Shown here piece by piece: positions 25,122 through 32,595 of a DNA stretch of 46,522 nucleotides. The position numbers were made by a program, and so were the translations under genes. The notes under the pieces were generated by a model. That model searched no databases and had not been told where the DNA came from. It saw only the letters and a program-made list of their open reading frames with translations. Origin of the DNA: Candidatus Woesearchaeota archaeon (GTDB lineage: Archaea > Nanobdellota > Nanobdellia > Woesearchaeales > GW2011-AR4); NCBI GenBank assembly GCA_016187495.1, contig JACPJP010000011.1:1-46522 (forward strand). Reading direction: 5' to 3'. The stretch's first letter is position 1. The number at the start of each line of letters is the position of its first letter.

Positions 25122-25970
25122 TCATAATCTTTTAAGCTCCACAAAATTATAGAGCTTGTCTGCCACGACAATAGCATTAAAATTTCTTAAATTATTCTTC
25201 AAAAACGGGCTCAAAACCCCTTCTTTCAGGACATCAGTTCCCTCAACAACCAAATTAAATGATGGCTGCACAATTAAGTTGCACTTTTTCCATTTTCCGA
25301 TAAGGAATGCTTTGAACAGCTCGGCTCTGGGGCCTTCCTTTATGGAAACCGCAGGATGCTCATGGCCAATGATGATAGTTTTAACATCTTTTAATAACCC
25401 CTTATCTGGGATTTTGTCTCCGTGAATTACGAGGATTTTATTTTTTGATTTTTTTTTCTTATTAATCATTTTTTTATTTTTAAATTGAGACTTATTATTT
25501 ATTGAAATTTTTTTAATTGTATTCTTAGTTTTTTCAATGTTTTCTTTATTTATTGTATTTCTCTCCATTGTACTTGGATTTATTAAATAGTGCTCCAAAA
25601 GATGGACATTCCTTTTATTTGCAATAGGGCCCAAAATAGTGTCATGGTTGCCTTTAATTAATATAATCTCATTGCAATGCTGCCCAAAATAATCCAAAAG
25701 CTTCAAGGTATGCCTCCATTCCTGATCAGATATGGTACCAAATTCATGCTTTAAGTCCCCATTGACAATAATCCTTTCAACACTCTTGTTTTTAAGCCTG
25801 GAAAATATCTTTTCAAGCCTTTCCATTATTTCCTGGAACTGAAAGCGAGGCACCATTAAGCCCTGCTTGTTCAAAGCTTCCTCATAGCCTATATGGAAAT
25901 CTGTAAGGATGAGGGTTTTATTAGTGTAAATGGCTAAGTCTATCAGCTCTATGCCATTAAGAACCTTCAT
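25122..25970 (-). CDS. Calcineurin-like metallophosphoesterase (COG1407) with low-complexity insert
   Basis: 282 residues. Dinuclear metal motifs in order: LTDFHIG (DxH), VNGDLKHE (GDxxH), IKGNHDT (GNHD), VIHGD and IGHEHP (GHxH). COG1407 members are archaeal ICC-like phosphoesterases, often near DNA-repair helicase genes. An insert of about 40 residues rich in Lys/Asn/Ile lies before VIHGD (KKISINNKSQFKNKKMINKK), coded by a strikingly A-rich stretch (about 25437-25560). It is probably a surface loop and the fold is otherwise intact. Substrate unknown. Confidence 0.9.
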   Translation of the reverse strand: MKVLNGIELIDLAIYTNKTLILTDFHIGYEEALNKQGLMVPRFQFQEIMERLEKIFSRLKNKSVERIIVNGDLKHEFGTISDQEWRHTLKLLDYFGQHCNEIILIKGNHDTILGPIANKRNVHLLEHYLINPSTMERNTINKENIEKTKNTIKKISINNKSQFKNKKMINKKKKSKNKILVIHGDKIPDKGLLKDVKTIIIGHEHPAVSIKEGPRAELFKAFLIGKWKKCNLIVQPSFNLVVEGTDVLKEGVLSPFLKNNLRNFNAIVVADKLYNFVELKRL

Positions 25971-26042
25971 AAGAACAAGTATTTCCTAGATGTATAAATA
26001 AGTGTTTGTTAAAAAGTAAAATAAAAAAAGAAAGAAATTGGC

Positions 26043-26402
26043 TTATTCGTTCTGTCCTAGGCTCCATACGTCCTTCAAGCCAACAACTACTGTTGCTGGA
26101 ACAACGAAGGCCAAGATATGGGTAAATATACCTGCTAGGTATGACCCTATAACCTGTACTCCGCCTAGAGTTTCTGAAGCGCCGCCAGCAAATGCTGCTA
26201 TTATCAGCACGGTAGCTACAATCATAAACTCTTTTGTTTCCTTACCAGTCACATTCAAGAAGCCGACTATCAAACCAAGTACAACTAGCAATGAAGCTAG
26301 CCATGGCTGAGCGCCTCCTAATGCTGCTGCTGGTACAAGGCCAAGTACAACTGCTATGATTACTCCTCCGATGAAGGAATATTGGCCTATTTTCTTTTCC
26401 AT
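26043..26402 (-). CDS. Four-helix membrane protein (119 aa)
   Basis: Small, Ala/Gly/Val-rich protein with four hydrophobic helices (about 6-30, 33-52, 60-80, 86-112), ending KDVWSLGQNE. The start at 26402 is chosen because GGAGGTGA lies ~7 bases upstream. A TATA box (TTTATATA, ~26488-26496) precedes a leader that contains the hairpin AATGCCAA-tgag-TTGGCATT. Family not recognised; strong promoter and ribosome-binding site suggest abundant expression. Confidence 0.78.
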   Translation of the reverse strand: MEKKIGQYSFIGGVIIAVVLGLVPAAALGGAQPWLASLLVVLGLIVGFLNVTGKETKEFMIVATVLIIAAFAGGASETLGGVQVIGSYLAGIFTHILAFVVPATVVVGLKDVWSLGQNE

Positions 26403-26440
26403 TTGGTTTTCACCTCCCAATGGTTTGTTTATCTATCACA

Positions 26441-26460
26441 AATGCCAACTCATTGGCATT
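26441..26460 (-). promoter_or_regulatory. 8-bp hairpin in the leader of the 26043-26402 membrane protein
   Basis: AATGCCAA and TTGGCATT separated by four bases, between the TATA box and the ribosome-binding site. It could be an mRNA hairpin or a protein-binding palindrome. Confidence 0.55.
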
Positions 26461-26568
26461 GAATACTGGTAATAGGGAGCCTAGTATATAAACCTTTCGG
26501 TCATTGATAATCAATAACAGTAATCTTTATATATAAGCAAGGCTTGTCTTTTCCTTATAGTATTAGTG

Positions 26569-26733
26569 GCTTCATCCAAAAAATCTGCTTCGCAGGGTTG
26601 CCATCGGTTCGCACCCTGCTGGAAAATGCAAAGAGCGGCGCCTCCCCGTAAGGGACGTCCCCCTCCGCTTGGCAATTGTTTAGTTTATAGGTGCTCACAA
26701 AATTGATGGCAACCTTCATTTTTTGGATGAAGC
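26569..26733 (+). ncRNA. Structured element E, copy 1 (candidate leader RNA or MITE)
   Basis: Closed by a perfect 16-bp stem (GCTTCATCCAAAAAAT with 26718-26733). An inner 10-bp stem pairs GGTTGCCATC (26596-26605) with GATGGCAACC (26705-26714). An apical arm pairs AGCGG with CCGCT around TCCC/GGGA (26643-26655). Blocks GTTCGCAC, CCCCGTAAGGGAC and GCTCACAAA recur in copy 2. A TATA box (CTTTATATATAAG, 26525-26537) would start RNA ~15 bases before the element. The next gene begins 24 bases after it, so it may be that gene's leader. No transposase found with these ends. Confidence 0.65.
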
Positions 26734-26757
26734 GAGTACTAGTTAAAGGCTTATAAA

Positions 26758-27387
26758 ATGTTTGATATAGATACTGAAAATAAAATTGTGGATTTTATCA
26801 AGAAAAGCCCTTTAGGAGTTACTTCTAACGATATTGCTAGATACCTAGGTCTTAACAGAATGACCATGACCAAATACCTTGCTATCATAAAAGAAAAAGC
26901 TTTGATAGACTTTAAACAATTTGGAATGGCTAAATTATGGTATATTCCAGTAAACTTGACTAAAGAAAGCTTTTTTAGCAAAATAATGTCTAACATAGCT
27001 ATAAAAATGCCAGAAAATGAATTTAAAGAGCTTTCTGAAAAAGTCGGAATAAGCCTTGGAGAGGGAATAAACCAGATGTATTTAAAGTTTAATGGGGCAG
27101 AGAAGCTTAGCATTGACCAAATTTCTAATGCCTACGAGGATATTGGAAAGAAGCTAAATGGCGGTTTTAAAGCAAAGCTTGGAAATGATAAAATTTCTGT
27201 GGAGATTTTACAAAATCCATTTGAGCAAAGCAATGTTAAAGCGATGAACAGGATCCTAAGCGCGGTTTTTGCTAAAATAGCAGCTTTAAATCTAGGTTAT
27301 GCAAGGGCTGTTGTTTCAGAGCAAGAAGGCAGCAACACAGTTATTGATGTTTATTTGAAGAAAGTAGAGTCAAACCTAAGTGCTTAA
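26758..27387 (+). CDS. Winged-helix protein with C-terminal sensor-like domain (209 aa)
   Basis: N-terminal winged helix (KIVDFIKKSPLGVTSNDIAR, then YLGLNRMTMTKYL, about 8-45). A C-terminal alpha/beta domain carries LSEKVGISLGEGINQMYLKF and ends with AALNLGYARAVVSEQ ... VIDVYL. The tail resembles the methanogen output domain or V4R-like sensor folds, but the match is loose and there is no cysteine cluster. Probably a transcription regulator. Its only nearby promoter appears to be upstream of structured element E1, which would then be its 5' leader. Confidence 0.75.
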   Translation: MFDIDTENKIVDFIKKSPLGVTSNDIARYLGLNRMTMTKYLAIIKEKALIDFKQFGMAKLWYIPVNLTKESFFSKIMSNIAIKMPENEFKELSEKVGISLGEGINQMYLKFNGAEKLSIDQISNAYEDIGKKLNGGFKAKLGNDKISVEILQNPFEQSNVKAMNRILSAVFAKIAALNLGYARAVVSEQEGSNTVIDVYLKKVESNLSA

Positions 27388-27503
27388 GAGATTTTCTTTG
27401 TAAAATCCTTTATTTCTTCAAATAATGGTTAGTAATAACTCTATCTTCTCATGGCGGTAAAAATATGTGAATATTTTTAAATTGTAGAGGCATACCAAAA
27501 CAT

Positions 27504-28052
27504 ATGCCCACAATAGACGAATTGGTAAAGCAGTTGGCAGAAACAATTGCCGCACGTAATGAAACTGAAATAAGAGATTACATGCTCCAACACATGAGAG
27601 TTTTGCCTGCCAATGAAGAGTATACTAGACAGGATGTTACTCATTTTGTTGTTGCATCAATAAAAGTCGCTAAATTATACGAGAAAGCTTGGCAAGCACA
27701 CACAAATGCACACACAATAAACGCAATGAGTTCATCAGAGTGGAGAAGAGCCGCAGATGACTATGAGAAAATTACTGGAGTTAGTTCACCAGTTCAGCTA
27801 GTAAGGATGTATCTAGCGCTAGAAAGACAAATAATATCAAATTTATCGGATGCTGTCGATGAACTTTACCCTCGCAGCAGAGTTAAAGGCGAAAGGTTAA
27901 TAGAAATAATGAGACAATTGCCCGTTATTGCAGGAGTGTTGGGCCGCTTAGATGCGGCAATAAAGAATGAGCGGGATGGTGTAAAAAATTACCTCGATTT
28001 TGTCGAAATCTCTATAAAACCGAGCTATAATAATGCTGGAGGAAAAGGCTAG
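27504..28052 (+). CDS. Helical protein of unknown function (182 aa)
   Basis: All-alpha by composition (MPTIDELVKQLAETIAARNE; RLIEIMRQLPVIAGVLGRLD). No membrane segment, metal site or known motif. An A/T-rich TATTTTTAAATT at about 27472-27483 lies ~25 bases before the ATG, so leaderless. Stands alone between the winged-helix gene and structured element E2. Composition (more Arg and His than neighbours) is slightly different. Confidence 0.7.
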   Translation: MPTIDELVKQLAETIAARNETEIRDYMLQHMRVLPANEEYTRQDVTHFVVASIKVAKLYEKAWQAHTNAHTINAMSSSEWRRAADDYEKITGVSSPVQLVRMYLALERQIISNLSDAVDELYPRSRVKGERLIEIMRQLPVIAGVLGRLDAAIKNERDGVKNYLDFVEISIKPSYNNAGGKG

Positions 28053-28118
28053 CAAGGTTAAGTGTTTTATAATTTAAATTTCTTCGTTTGGGGATAAGCC
28101 ATATGATTTTTATGAAGC

Positions 28119-28295
28119 CTAAAAAACGGTGGCATTGAAAAGTCCTCGCAAAGCTTCTATAATATTTCGGGTTGCCGTCGTTCGCACTTACTGTTTTAGC
28201 GAATGTTGACATCCCCGTAAGGGACTTCCACTTCTGTATGGCACTGGAAATATAGATAAATCGCTCACAAATTGATGCTAACATCCATTTTTTAG
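28119..28295 (+). ncRNA. Structured element E, copy 2 (candidate leader RNA or MITE)
   Basis: Outer stem CTAAAAAACGG (28119-28129) with CCATTTTTTAG (28285-28295), one mismatch. Inner stem GTTGCCGTC (28171-28179) with GATGCTAAC (28274-28282), where an A-T pair of copy 1 is replaced by G-T. Conserved blocks GTTCGCAC (28180), CCCCGTAAGGGAC (28213) and GCTCACAAATTGATG (28263). About 40 extra bases sit between the two stems compared with copy 1. TTTTATAATTT upstream (about 28062-28072) is a plausible TATA box. The PLP-enzyme gene starts 102 bases downstream. Confidence 0.62.
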
Positions 28296-28397
28296 ACACA
28301 CCCTTTTTTAGACGTTTTATTCTTATAAGAATATTTCTTTCAGCAGATTATTTAAAATAGGAATAGTAAGCATATTATTTTATCATTAAAAAATTTA

Positions 28398-29606
28398 GTG
28401 GTGATTAAACTAAGAATCGAAACAACTACCGTGCATGGGGGCCAAAAACCGGATCCAGTTACAGGAGCTATAGCTCCTCCAATAACTATAGCCAAAAATG
28501 GAGCATTTAGGGCTTTGGGAAACCCTATTGGAATAGAGTATGCTCGGACTCAAAATCCAACAAGGGAAATTTTAGAGAAGCAAAGTGCGGAATTAGAAGG
28601 CGGTGGAGAGGCTGTTGCATTTTCTTCTGGTGTTGCCGCTATCAATTGCCTATTCGCAACATTAAATAAAGGAGACCATATTATTTTAGGAAATAAGCTG
28701 TACGGAGGAACAGTGAGATTAGCAGATTTGGTGCTTTCTAAATTTCTTGAAATAGATTTTGCGGACCCAAACGATATAATAAGCTTAAAGAATACTGTAA
28801 AGCCGAATACACGGTACATCTTAGTTGAAACACCTACTAATCCCTTATTGGATATAGTTGACCTTGAAACACTTCAGCATTTTTCGTCTTTAACAGGCAT
28901 TCCTTACGTTCTTGACAATACCTTTGCAACACCATATCTGTTGCAGGGGTTTGATTATGGCGCTGAAGCAATAATTCATTCAACAAGCAAATACCTTGGA
29001 GGCCATGACGATTTGCTTGGCGGCCTTATTGTTACAAGGAATAAAGAGTTAGCTGAGAAACTGCGCTTATATTCTAAAACGCTTGGCGCTACGCCTAGCC
29101 CTTTTGATGTTTATAACACTATAAGGGGAATAAAAACTTTAGCTGTAAGGATGAATAAGCATTGTGAAAACGCCAAAAAAGTTGCTGAGTTTCTACTTAA
29201 CCATGAGGGGGTATCAAAGGTTTACTATCCAGGTTTGCCCAGCCATCCAGGGCATGAAACAGCAAAGAGGCAGATGAGAGATTTTGGGGGTGTAGTTTCT
29301 TTTGAAGTCAATGGCGATTATAAACAATTTGCTAATGCTATTGCATCACAAAAGCCATCAATAATATACCTAGCTGAATCTTTAGGCGGTGTTGAATCAT
29401 TACTTACCCATCCTGCTACAATGAGCCACGCTTATTTGAAACCTGAGGCAAGAGCAGCCGCTGGAATTAAAGATAACTTATTTAGGTTGTCTGTTGGCAT
29501 CGAACATGTAGATGATATAATAAATAGCCTAAAAGTTGCACTTGGAGTAGCTAAATCTTCAAATGAGCAGATTCTAACAGCTATTCCAACCATTGCCCTT
29601 TCATAA
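28398..29606 (+). CDS. PLP-dependent trans-sulfuration enzyme (cystathionine gamma-synthase/lyase family)
   Basis: 402 residues, Cys/Met metabolism PLP family. PLP lysine at 198 in HSTSKYLGGHDD; SSGVAAIN phosphate-binding segment; substrate loop EYARTQNPTR; VETPTNPLLDI. Sequence alone does not separate cystathionine gamma-synthase, beta-lyase, gamma-lyase or methionine gamma-lyase. With bacterial-type metK nearby a role in Met/Cys interconversion is likely. The start is GTG at 28398 (tandem GTG GTG); a start a few codons later is possible. Structured element E2 lies upstream. Confidence 0.92.
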   Translation: MVIKLRIETTTVHGGQKPDPVTGAIAPPITIAKNGAFRALGNPIGIEYARTQNPTREILEKQSAELEGGGEAVAFSSGVAAINCLFATLNKGDHIILGNKLYGGTVRLADLVLSKFLEIDFADPNDIISLKNTVKPNTRYILVETPTNPLLDIVDLETLQHFSSLTGIPYVLDNTFATPYLLQGFDYGAEAIIHSTSKYLGGHDDLLGGLIVTRNKELAEKLRLYSKTLGATPSPFDVYNTIRGIKTLAVRMNKHCENAKKVAEFLLNHEGVSKVYYPGLPSHPGHETAKRQMRDFGGVVSFEVNGDYKQFANAIASQKPSIIYLAESLGGVESLLTHPATMSHAYLKPEARAAAGIKDNLFRLSVGIEHVDDIINSLKVALGVAKSSNEQILTAIPTIALS

Positions 29607-29656
29607 GCAGCATCTTTCCTATTTTTTATCTTATTTCTTTTCCATATTGAAAATAA

Positions 29657-29709
29657 GCACTGGACATGCCCCTATTGCACTGGACATTTGCGCGTGAGGT
29701 ATTTAAATG
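29657..29709 (+). promoter_or_regulatory. Promoter with two direct repeats of GCACTGGACAT
   Basis: GCACTGGACAT occurs at 29657-29667 and 29677-29687, exactly two helical turns apart. A TATA-like GTATTTAAATGA (29699-29709) follows, then a leader with a ribosome-binding-site-masking hairpin and the small gene at 29826. Looks like an activator or repressor binding site. Confidence 0.6.
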
Positions 29710-29762
29710 ACCCAAGCTATATTATTTCTGACACCTCCAAGTGTTTGATCATAATAAAGGCA

Positions 29763-29825
29763 GGCAGGAGCCAAGTCACCCTCTAAGGCTTCCTGCCCTA
29801 CCCTTTAATTTACAAGAAGGTGACT
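29763..29825 (+). promoter_or_regulatory. Leader hairpin whose loop is complementary to the ribosome-binding site
   Basis: Stem GGCAGGAGCC (29763-29772) with GGCTTCCTGCC (29787-29797), one bulged base. The loop contains AGTCACC (29774-29780), a perfect 7-base complement of GGTGACT (29819-29825), which holds the ribosome-binding site directly before the ATG at 29826. Loop-ribosome-binding-site pairing would make a pseudoknot that shuts translation, as in translational riboswitches or autogenous control. Confidence 0.6.
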
Positions 29826-29990
29826 ATGATGGACAAATGCATTGATTGTGGAACTGCAATTAAAGATTATTTTGAAAAGTGCTACATCTGTAACAATATC
29901 AGAAAAATAAACAGAAATTTAGGTAGCATTGATCTTAATCCAAAAATCAAAATTAATTTTATGAAAGAAATGGGAATTGATTTTTGTTAA
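29826..29990 (+). CDS. Small Cys-rich protein (54 aa)
   Basis: MMDKCIDCGTAIKDYFEKCY then ICNNIRKINRNLG: two Cys pairs (CIDC and CYIC) form a likely zinc ribbon; the C-terminus ends with a lone Cys. Two in-frame ATGs at 29826 and 29829 both follow GGTGACT. The leader hairpin upstream suggests translational control. Function unknown. Confidence 0.72.
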   Translation: MMDKCIDCGTAIKDYFEKCYICNNIRKINRNLGSIDLNPKIKINFMKEMGIDFC

Positions 29991-30014
29991 AAAATAAAAA
30001 CGGCCGCTTAAGCC

Positions 30015-30039
30015 GGTAAAGCAAGAGATTGACACCCTC
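30015..30039 (+). pseudogene. Partial tRNA copy (D-stem to anticodon arm)
   Basis: Twenty-five bases match 30099-30123 of the downstream tRNA at 22 positions, including the whole GAGATTGACACCCTC anticodon arm. The flanks (GGCCGCTTAAGCC upstream, AAGACTAG downstream) only loosely resemble tRNA and no acceptor partner or T arm follows. Probably a decayed or partial duplication, 84 bases upstream of the intact gene. Confidence 0.6.
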
Positions 30040-30080
30040 AAGACTAGTTATAATGTGCTAATATATAAAATTTTCCAAAT

Positions 30081-30198
30081 GCCGCGGTCGCTCAATCTGG
30101 TAGAGCGGGAGATTGACACCCTCCTGCCAGAAATGGCATCTGGGTTCAAATCCACTTGAAGGATAAGAGCCTCTTGGGTGAAAATCCCAGCCGCGGCG
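30081..30198 (+). tRNA. tRNA with GAC anticodon (Val by anticodon), long variable arm and T-loop intron
   Basis: Acceptor GCCGCGG/CCGCGGC, G73, D stem GCTC/GAGC. A 34-base intron (30151-30184) splits the T loop after TTCAAA; helix TTCA/TGAA and AAT/AAT bulges restore TTCAAAT. Mature length 84. A 7-base anticodon loop TTGACAC gives GAC (30115-30117), valine, but closes with an A-C mismatch (GGAGA/CCTCC). The variable region has a 4-bp stem GCCA-gaaa-TGGC, a class II arm known for Leu and Ser tRNAs, and G73 also fits Ser. A 9-base loop closed by GGGAG/CTCCT would instead put TGA (Ser) after T33. Amino acid identity is unsettled. TATATAAAA lies at 30062-30070. Confidence 0.8.
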
Positions 30199-30233
30199 CG
30201 CATACTTATTTAATAAAAGACGAGGTAAAAAAA

Positions 30234-30350
30234 ATGGACTTAAGCAACGAAACAATAAAGGAGCTGTTTTACAAGCAGATAAGAGAGCTTACATTAAGGA
30301 AAACGGACACTTTTGATCTGCAATTTAGCGGAAAATTACTGGAAAGATGA
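30234..30350 (+). CDS. Small protein (38 aa)
   Basis: MDLSNETIKELFYKQIRELT then LRKTDTFDLQFSGKLLER. The ATG at 30234 follows GAGGT 7-8 bases upstream. The reading frame is open farther upstream but that part lies inside the tRNA. Followed after 10 bases by an acidic small protein in what looks like one operon. No family recognised. Confidence 0.55.
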   Translation: MDLSNETIKELFYKQIRELTLRKTDTFDLQFSGKLLER

Positions 30351-30360
30351 GGTGGTGAAA

Positions 30361-30543
30361 ATGGAAGAGGAGATGGAAGTAGAGGAAGAAGAATTAGTAC
30401 AGACCGCATTGCCGTTTGAGGAAAATTTTGAAACGGAAGAAGAACAGGACATCTACACAGAAGAAGGCATTGATGGATATATGGATGACGACAGCATATC
30501 ACCATCAGAGCAGGGATTTATGAAAGGCTATTTGGGAGCGTAA
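30361..30543 (+). CDS. Acidic small protein (60 aa)
   Basis: Strongly acidic: MEEEMEVEEEELVQTALPFE, then TEEEQDIYTEEGIDGYMDDD, ending SPSEQGFMKGYLGA. GAGGTGGTG just before the ATG sets the start, although the frame is open upstream. Probably disordered with a short conserved-looking C-terminus. An 18-codon ORF follows at 30546-30602 (MFSLFKISFMEWEDYKKK), which I regard as possible only. Confidence 0.6.
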   Translation: MEEEMEVEEEELVQTALPFEENFETEEEQDIYTEEGIDGYMDDDSISPSEQGFMKGYLGA

Positions 30544-30737
30544 AAATGTTCAGTTTATTTAAAATAAGTTTTATGGAATGGGAAGACTACAAGAAAAAAT
30601 AAGTTTATTGGTGATTTTTATTGGCAGCAGTATATTAGGAATCAAAGTATTAGTATTTCTTGTAATATGAACCATATAAGATAACAAAAGATTTAAATAT
30701 GCACAATTTTATTGAATATAATTAAGAGGCATGAAAG

Positions 30738-30977
30738 ATGGATAAGGAAACAATCATTTTATCTAAGGAAGATAAAAAAATTCTATTGGAAACATTAGGT
30801 TATACTGTTGATAAAGAAGGATTTGTGTTGTCTGCTAACAAGGACAGAGAAATATGCCCATTTACCAATAACCCCATAAAATTGGAAGATGCTTCTATAA
30901 TGCCTGGGTCTTTAATAATTATGAATACTACACCTGTAACTTTATCCGAATATTTCTACCAATATCCTGATGACTGA
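30738..30977 (+). CDS. Hypothetical protein (79 aa)
   Basis: MDKETIILSKEDKKILLETL, GYTVDKEGFVLSANKDREIC and a middle PFTNNPIKLEDASIMPGSLI. One Cys; no membrane segment. An AGAGGC and a TATA-like TTTAAATATG (~30691) lie upstream. Its stop overlaps the ATG of the next (frameshifted) gene by eight bases, so they are an operon pair. Confidence 0.62.
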   Translation: MDKETIILSKEDKKILLETLGYTVDKEGFVLSANKDREICPFTNNPIKLEDASIMPGSLIIMNTTPVTLSEYFYQYPDD

Positions 30978-31733
30978 GATACCTTCAGAGATTCCAGTAC
31001 CACCCGAATTATTGAAACTCAGTATTAAAGAATTAATAGATTTATTAAAAAATCTTCAGGTAAATTTGGGGAGATTGTAAAAGAACGGCTGAGACAGTTA
31101 GTTAAATCACATAAATACCTTATTTCTCTTTCTAAGGAAGTTACAACTAAACTTTATAAAATATCCAAACAGGAATTATACAAAAGATTAGAACGATGTT
31201 TAGTTAGCCACTGGTCCATGAACCTAATTGCTTTAGGAATATATATTTCCAAATTAAACGAACTAGACCAGGGAGAACTTGCTAAACAAGTAAAAAGTGA
31301 AGTGCACCGAAAATATCAAGCAAAAGGATTAAAAATATTGGCTATGGGCAGTACTGGAGTCATAAACCATGTAATAGAGTTTCTTAGCGATATAAAGACA
31401 GAAAAAAATTATAGTTTTACTGAAATGGGCGCTATTTTTGATAAAATTATTGAAAGATGGGAAGAAATAACTCTTTTTGTTAAATCTGAGGATCTTATCA
31501 GTTCAATTAAAGAATCATGTTTATCTTATTTACAAAAAGATGAACGTCTATTTTTTGTTTTTGCTTATGGGTCCGCCGTTAAATCTACTATAATGGCTAT
31601 AGCTGAGCTTAATAACTCAGGAAGTTTATCAGGTTATCTTTGGGACGCAAAAATGAAAAATATTGGTCAAAAAGAAGTTTATTCCTGTACTTTTCAATCT
31701 GTAAAAGGTGCTGGCATAGATATGTTTGTTTAA
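30970..31733 (+). pseudogene. Frameshifted gene of unknown function (~254 codons)
   Basis: Reading from the ATG at 30970 gives MTEIPSEIPVPPELLKLSIK..., stopping after 36 codons. The +1 neighbour frame continues uninterrupted from about 31040 (KSSGKFGEIVKERLRQLVKS) through MNLIALGIYISKLNELDQGE to the stop at 31733, with no start codon of its own until the ATG at 31218. Adding one A to the A6 run near 31045 joins the two halves smoothly. The product would be soluble and helical with no known motif. Could be an indel error, a pseudogene or programmed frameshifting; the ORF from 31218 could also be a shorter gene. Confidence 0.55.
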
Positions 31734-31762
31734 CGACTGTTTTAGTGTTTTAAACCTTAAAA

Positions 31763-31978
31763 ATGGAAATCAACTACAATAAGGAAGCTGATGCAATTTA
31801 CATAGAATTTAGGAAAGGAGATTTTGCCAGAAATAAGAAGATAGACGATTTTACAATTATAGATTTGGATAGGGACAATAATATATTAGGAATCGAGTTA
31901 TTGGATGCAAACAAAAGAATACCTAAAGAATCTCTTTCTAGGGTTAATGTAAAAAATTTATTGGCGGTTGCAAAATAA
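31763..31978 (+). CDS. DUF2283 family protein
   Basis: 71 residues: MEINYNKEADAIYIEFRKGD ... IIDLDRDNNILGIELLDANK. This is the usual compact beta-rich DUF2283 pattern (xYDxEADxLYI and DxxGxxxGIEIL). Family function unknown; often next to toxin-antitoxin-like genes. Thirty bases after the frameshifted gene. Confidence 0.85.
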   Translation: MEINYNKEADAIYIEFRKGDFARNKKIDDFTIIDLDRDNNILGIELLDANKRIPKESLSRVNVKNLLAVAK

Positions 31979-32024
31979 CTTTCTAACACAAAATATAAAT
32001 ACACTTTTAAATTTCCCTTCTTCT

Positions 32025-32594
32025 ATGAGAATCCTAAGCAAAGAGGAATTCGAGCAGGAAAAAGACATAATAATGACGAGCCTAAAGGAAAACTCGCCAA
32101 TATTTATTTACCCTACTGACACAATTTATGGCATCGGCTGCAACGCTTTAGATAAGAGGGCTGTTGAAAAAATCAGGGAAGCAAAGCAGAGGGAAAAAAA
32201 TCCTTTTTCTGTCATTGCGCCATCAAAAGAATGGATAGATGAAAATTTAATAGTAAATGAAAATGCAAAAGACTGGGTAAAAAGGCTTCCTGGCCCCTAC
32301 ACATTAGTTCTAAAGGTGAAAAATCAATGCGTTGCGGAAAATGTCGCTCCAGGTTTAGATACTTTAGGAGTAAGAATTCCGGATCATTGGTTCAGTAATT
32401 TTGTTGCAGAAGTAAACATACCGATTATAACTACTTCCGCAAATAAAGCAGGCAAGGATTTTATGACCTCTTTGGATGATTCGGACATAGAAATAAAAAG
32501 CAAGGTTGATTTTATTGTTTATGAAGGGGGAAAAAATGGCAGGCCAAGCAGAATTATCGATTTGATAGATAAGGAGAGGGTTATTGAGAGGTAA
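32025..32594 (+). CDS. tsaC: Threonylcarbamoyl-AMP synthase
   Basis: 189 residues, YrdC/Sua5 family. Makes threonylcarbamoyl-AMP from Thr, bicarbonate and ATP for the t6A modification at tRNA position 37. Motifs: IYPTDTIYGIGCNA; KRLPGPYTLVLK; TLGVRIPDHW; TTSANKAG. The frame is open upstream over the end of DUF2283, but AAATATAAATAC (about 31990-32001) sits ~28 bases before the ATG at 32025, supporting a leaderless start there. Single-domain form, without the Sua5 C-terminal domain. Confidence 0.92.
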   Translation: MRILSKEEFEQEKDIIMTSLKENSPIFIYPTDTIYGIGCNALDKRAVEKIREAKQREKNPFSVIAPSKEWIDENLIVNENAKDWVKRLPGPYTLVLKVKNQCVAENVAPGLDTLGVRIPDHWFSNFVAEVNIPIITTSANKAGKDFMTSLDDSDIEIKSKVDFIVYEGGKNGRPSRIIDLIDKERVIER

Positions 32595-32595
32595 T

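Noticed and set aside
30125-30139. Variable arm of the GAC tRNA read as a small intron
   Set aside because: Removing 10 bases to leave a 5-base variable loop gives no BHB motif, and the BHB that can be drawn breaks the T stem.
30156-30233. Upstream part of the small ORF ending at 30350
   Set aside because: Runs through the 3' half of the tRNA gene; the ribosome-binding site GAGGT supports the ATG at 30234.
31968-32024. N-terminal extension of TsaC
   Set aside because: Overlaps DUF2283 and contains the TATA box for the leaderless start at 32025.
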